The notes beneath the pieces were generated by a model. The model saw only the letters and a program-made list of their open reading frames with translations, was not told where the DNA came from and searched no databases. Shown here in pieces: positions 7,280-8,616 of a stretch of 8,616 bases of DNA. A program made the position numbers and the translations under genes. Origin of the DNA: an uncultured Lutibacter sp. (GTDB lineage: Bacteria; Bacteroidota; Bacteroidia; Flavobacteriales; Flavobacteriaceae). Position 1 is the first letter of the stretch. Each line of letters opens with the position of its first letter. The stretch covers positions 1 to 8,616 of the forward strand of contig CAJXUO010000033.1 in assembly GCA_913061425.1 (NCBI GenBank), given 5' to 3'.

Positions 7280-7343
7280 TCATTCCTGCGAAGGCAGGAA
7301 TCCATGCAAAATTAAGTTTAGATTCCTGCTTTCACAGGAATGA
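7280..7343. repeat. REP-like palindromic element (two 23-bp arms)
   Basis: The arms at 7280-7302 and 7321-7343 are reverse complements at 21 of 23 positions, with an 18-base spacer. Both mismatches can form G-U pairs in RNA. Each arm is itself a small palindrome: ATTCCTGC-GAAG-GCAGGAAT on the left (8-bp stem) and a 7-bp stem on the right. The unit resembles the widespread intergenic repeats of the type CATTCCTGCGAAGGCAGGAA, but copy number in this genome cannot be seen here. It begins 2 bp beyond the NUDIX stop codon and may protect or end that transcript, although no T-run follows on the minus strand. GC content is above that of the flanking DNA. Confidence 0.8.
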
Positions 7344-7345
7344 CA

Positions 7346-7933
7346 TTACTTATTAAATAGCAATTTTATATTTCCATAGGTGTTTTCCAACGCTTTTTTT
7401 ACGTCTTCTTTATTTTTATAAATCACCTTGGTAATACCTTCTTCAATTTGCGGCTGTAAAGTTCCGCTATAAGTTGTATTCATTGAATACCAATATGTTA
7501 CTTTTAATATTTCCCAATTTTCTCTTTGAAAAATATGATATGTGTTTTGAAGTTTGCCACTAATTTTCAATTCATTCACTCCACATTCTTCTTCCACTTC
7601 TCTTTTCGCAGCTTTCTTTTTTGATTCTCCTTTTTCAATTTTTCCTTTTGGCAAATCCCATTTTTCAAATCTATATATAAATAATATTTCTTTGTTTTCA
7701 TTTTGCACTAAACCTCCTGCTGCTTTTTCAATTTTAAAAAACCATTTAAATTCTTTCCAAAGTAATTTTAAATCAACATGATATAATATCACTTTATTAA
7801 ATCGATTTGATTTTGCGATATTTAAAACTTCTTCTATTGAAATATCATCTTTATAAAAAAAGAAATCTTCAGATACATTTTCTATACTATCTGTTAAATA
7901 AATTGGAATGTCGTTGCAGAAAATTGTGTACAT
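7346..7933 (-). CDS. NUDIX hydrolase with an unassigned N-terminal region
   Basis: The 195-residue protein, read from the ATG at 7933, carries a perfect Nudix box (Gx5Ex7REUxEExGU) at residues 97-119, with Gly97, Glu103, REVEEECGV (111-119) and the preceding WDLPKGK. NUDIX enzymes use a divalent metal to cleave nucleoside diphosphates linked to another group, and the substrate here cannot be inferred. Residues 1-70 (starting MYTIFCNDIP, with IEEVLNIAKSN and a Trp/Phe-rich segment LLWKEFKWFFKIEKAAGG leading into the fold) do not match a domain I can name. No signal peptide is convincing. A longer reading from 8029 would add 32 residues read antisense to pyrE and is rejected. The gene diverges from pyrE with 7 bp between starts, which suggests a nucleotide-pool role by association only. 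Confidence 0.9.
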   Translation of the reverse strand: MYTIFCNDIPIYLTDSIENVSEDFFFYKDDISIEEVLNIAKSNRFNKVILYHVDLKLLWKEFKWFFKIEKAAGGLVQNENKEILFIYRFEKWDLPKGKIEKGESKKKAAKREVEEECGVNELKISGKLQNTYHIFQRENWEILKVTYWYSMNTTYSGTLQPQIEEGITKVIYKNKEDVKKALENTYGNIKLLFNK

Positions 7934-7936
7934 TTG
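7903..7936 (+). promoter_or_regulatory. Predicted promoter of pyrE inside the NUDIX start region
   Basis: TACATTTG (7929-7936) fits TAnnTTTG and a TTG (7903-7905) lies 23 bp upstream, at the long end of the usual 17-23 bp spacing. The -7 box covers the NUDIX start codon on the other strand. Transcription would begin at about 7941-7944, at or next to the pyrE ATG (7941), so the mRNA could be leaderless or nearly so. Confidence 0.5.
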
Positions 7937-7940
7937 TGGC

Positions 7941-8582
7941 ATGATCGAGAACAAAGATACTGCAAAAAAAACTGCTGAACTTTTACTACAAATTAAAGCC
8001 ATAAAATTACAGCCAAACGACCCCTTCACTTGGGCGTCTGGATGGAAATCACCTATATATTGTGATAACAGAACTGTACTTTCATTTCCTACAATCAGAA
8101 CCTATTTAAGACAAGAAATAGCAAATTTGGTTGTAGAAAAATATGGAAAACCTGATGTAATTGCAGGTGTAGCAACTGGTGCCATTGCAATTGGCGTTTT
8201 GGTTGCCGAAGAGTTAGGTGTTCCTTTTGTGTATGTTAGACCTGAACCTAAAAAACATGGAAGACAAAACCAAGTTGAAGGGATGCTTGAGAGTGGTTCT
8301 AATGTTGTAGTTATTGAAGATTTAATAAGCACTGGGAAAAGCAGTTTGAATGCTGTAAAAGCCTTGAAGAAAGAAAACGCAACAGTAAAAGGAATGGTTG
8401 CTATTTTCTCATACGGATTTTCACTTGCTGAAGAAAATTTTAAAAAGGACAATGTTGAATTGACAACATTAAGTAATTACGCTGCATTACTTGAACAAGC
8501 AAATGACACAAATTATATTTCAGAAAAAGAATTAGATACTTTGAATGCTTGGAGAGAAAATCCAAGTGAATGGAATCAGTAA
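7941..8582 (+). CDS. pyrE: Orotate phosphoribosyltransferase
   Basis: PyrE joins orotate to PRPP to form orotidine 5'-monophosphate, the fifth step of de novo pyrimidine synthesis in the cytoplasm. The 213-residue protein has FTWASGWKSPIYCDNR (29-44) near the N-terminus, the flexible catalytic loop RPEPKKHGRQNQVEG (100-114) and the PRPP-binding signature VVVIEDLISTGKS (122-134), all typical. The ATG at 7941 is preferred over an upstream in-frame ATG at 7908, because the extension (MSLQKIVYICG) is read antisense to the NUDIX start and lies upstream of the predicted transcript start. A gene follows after 12 bp, so pyrE probably heads an operon. Confidence 0.96.
   Translation: MIENKDTAKKTAELLLQIKAIKLQPNDPFTWASGWKSPIYCDNRTVLSFPTIRTYLRQEIANLVVEKYGKPDVIAGVATGAIAIGVLVAEELGVPFVYVRPEPKKHGRQNQVEGMLESGSNVVVIEDLISTGKSSLNAVKALKKENATVKGMVAIFSYGFSLAEENFKKDNVELTTLSNYAALLEQANDTNYISEKELDTLNAWRENPSEWNQ
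7952..7959 (-). promoter_or_regulatory. Predicted -7 box of the NUDIX gene within the first codons of pyrE
   Basis: On the minus strand TATCTTTG (7959-7952) fits TAnnTTTG and would start transcription near 7945, about 12 nt before the NUDIX ATG at 7933. No TTG is found at the usual spacing, so the match is partial. The box lies within pyrE codons 4-7. Confidence 0.45.
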
Positions 8583-8594
8583 AAATTATTACAA

Positions 8595-8616
8595 ATGAAT
8601 TTAGAAACTCCAAATA
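8595..8616 (+). CDS. Start of a downstream gene, possibly an SRPBCC-family protein (cut off by the window)
   Basis: An ATG 12 bp after the pyrE stop opens a frame reading MNLETPN to the window end with no stop. The short gap points to cotranscription with pyrE. In Flavobacteriia I recall a small SRPBCC (START-like ligand-binding fold) protein with a similar MNLE(S/T)PK start directly after pyrE. Seven residues cannot prove this, so the family name is inference from remembered gene order. Confidence 0.45.

Noticed and set aside
7280..7343. CRISPR repeat pair
   Set aside because: The two units are inverted rather than direct repeats, there is only one pair, and no cas genes are nearby.
7554..7781. 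Plus-strand 75-codon open frame within the NUDIX gene
   Set aside because: It is antisense to the Nudix box region, and its Ser/Phe-rich composition is typical of a complementary-strand frame.
7908..7940. Upstream ATG at 7908 as the pyrE start
   Set aside because: It lies inside the NUDIX gene and upstream of the predicted pyrE transcript start, and it adds residues not seen in OPRTases.
7934..8029. Longer N-terminus of the NUDIX protein starting at 8029
   Set aside because: The extension is read antisense to the conserved start of pyrE and looks like a hydrophobic shadow rather than a signal peptide. The ATG at 7933 fits the promoter box at 7952-7959.
8102..8452. Minus-strand 116-codon open frame within pyrE
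   Set aside because: It is antisense to well-conserved pyrE codons, with no promoter box and no recognisable domain, so it is a shadow frame.

Overview
The window is about 8.6 kb of low-GC chromosomal sequence from a member of the Bacteroidota, most likely a marine or free-living Flavobacteriia. The evidence is the AT-rich composition, Bacteroidota-type promoter boxes (TAnnTTTG) in front of most genes, a lipoprotein with an acidic stretch right after its lipid-anchored cysteine, and a TonB-dependent receptor with an N-terminal carboxypeptidase-regulatory-like domain. The first 46 bases are not genomic. They match an Illumina Nextera i7-side adapter (index plus read-2 primer plus 19-bp Tn5 mosaic end), so the window starts at a contig end and genomic sequence begins at base 47.

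The left part (47-4032, + strand) encodes cell-envelope proteins. A three-domain fasciclin (FAS1) lipoprotein is followed by a strong hairpin terminator. The promoter box of the next gene sits inside that terminator's T-tract, and that gene encodes an 802-residue TonB-dependent outer-membrane receptor. No SusD-like partner is present, so its ligand cannot be named.

The middle and right parts hold housekeeping genes. ddl (D-Ala-D-Ala ligase, peptidoglycan precursor) and coaD (coenzyme A synthesis) form a short + strand operon. coaD runs head-on into a - strand SulP-family anion transporter with no base between the two stop codons. Next comes a 180-bp intergenic region with the SulP promoter and a 64-bp REP-like palindrome. 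It is followed by a - strand NUDIX hydrolase with an unassigned N-terminal part. The NUDIX gene is divergent from pyrE (orotate phosphoribosyltransferase), with only 7 bp between the start codons and with each predicted promoter overlapping the other gene's coding sequence. The window ends in the first seven codons of another gene, probably an SRPBCC-family protein.

I found no RNA genes, CRISPR arrays, insertion sequences, toxin-antitoxin or defence genes. The region looks ordinary in gene content. The points worth a second look are the residual adapter, the very compact gene junctions, the palindromic repeat and the uncharacterised N-terminus of the NUDIX protein. I do not see a convincing new biological system here.
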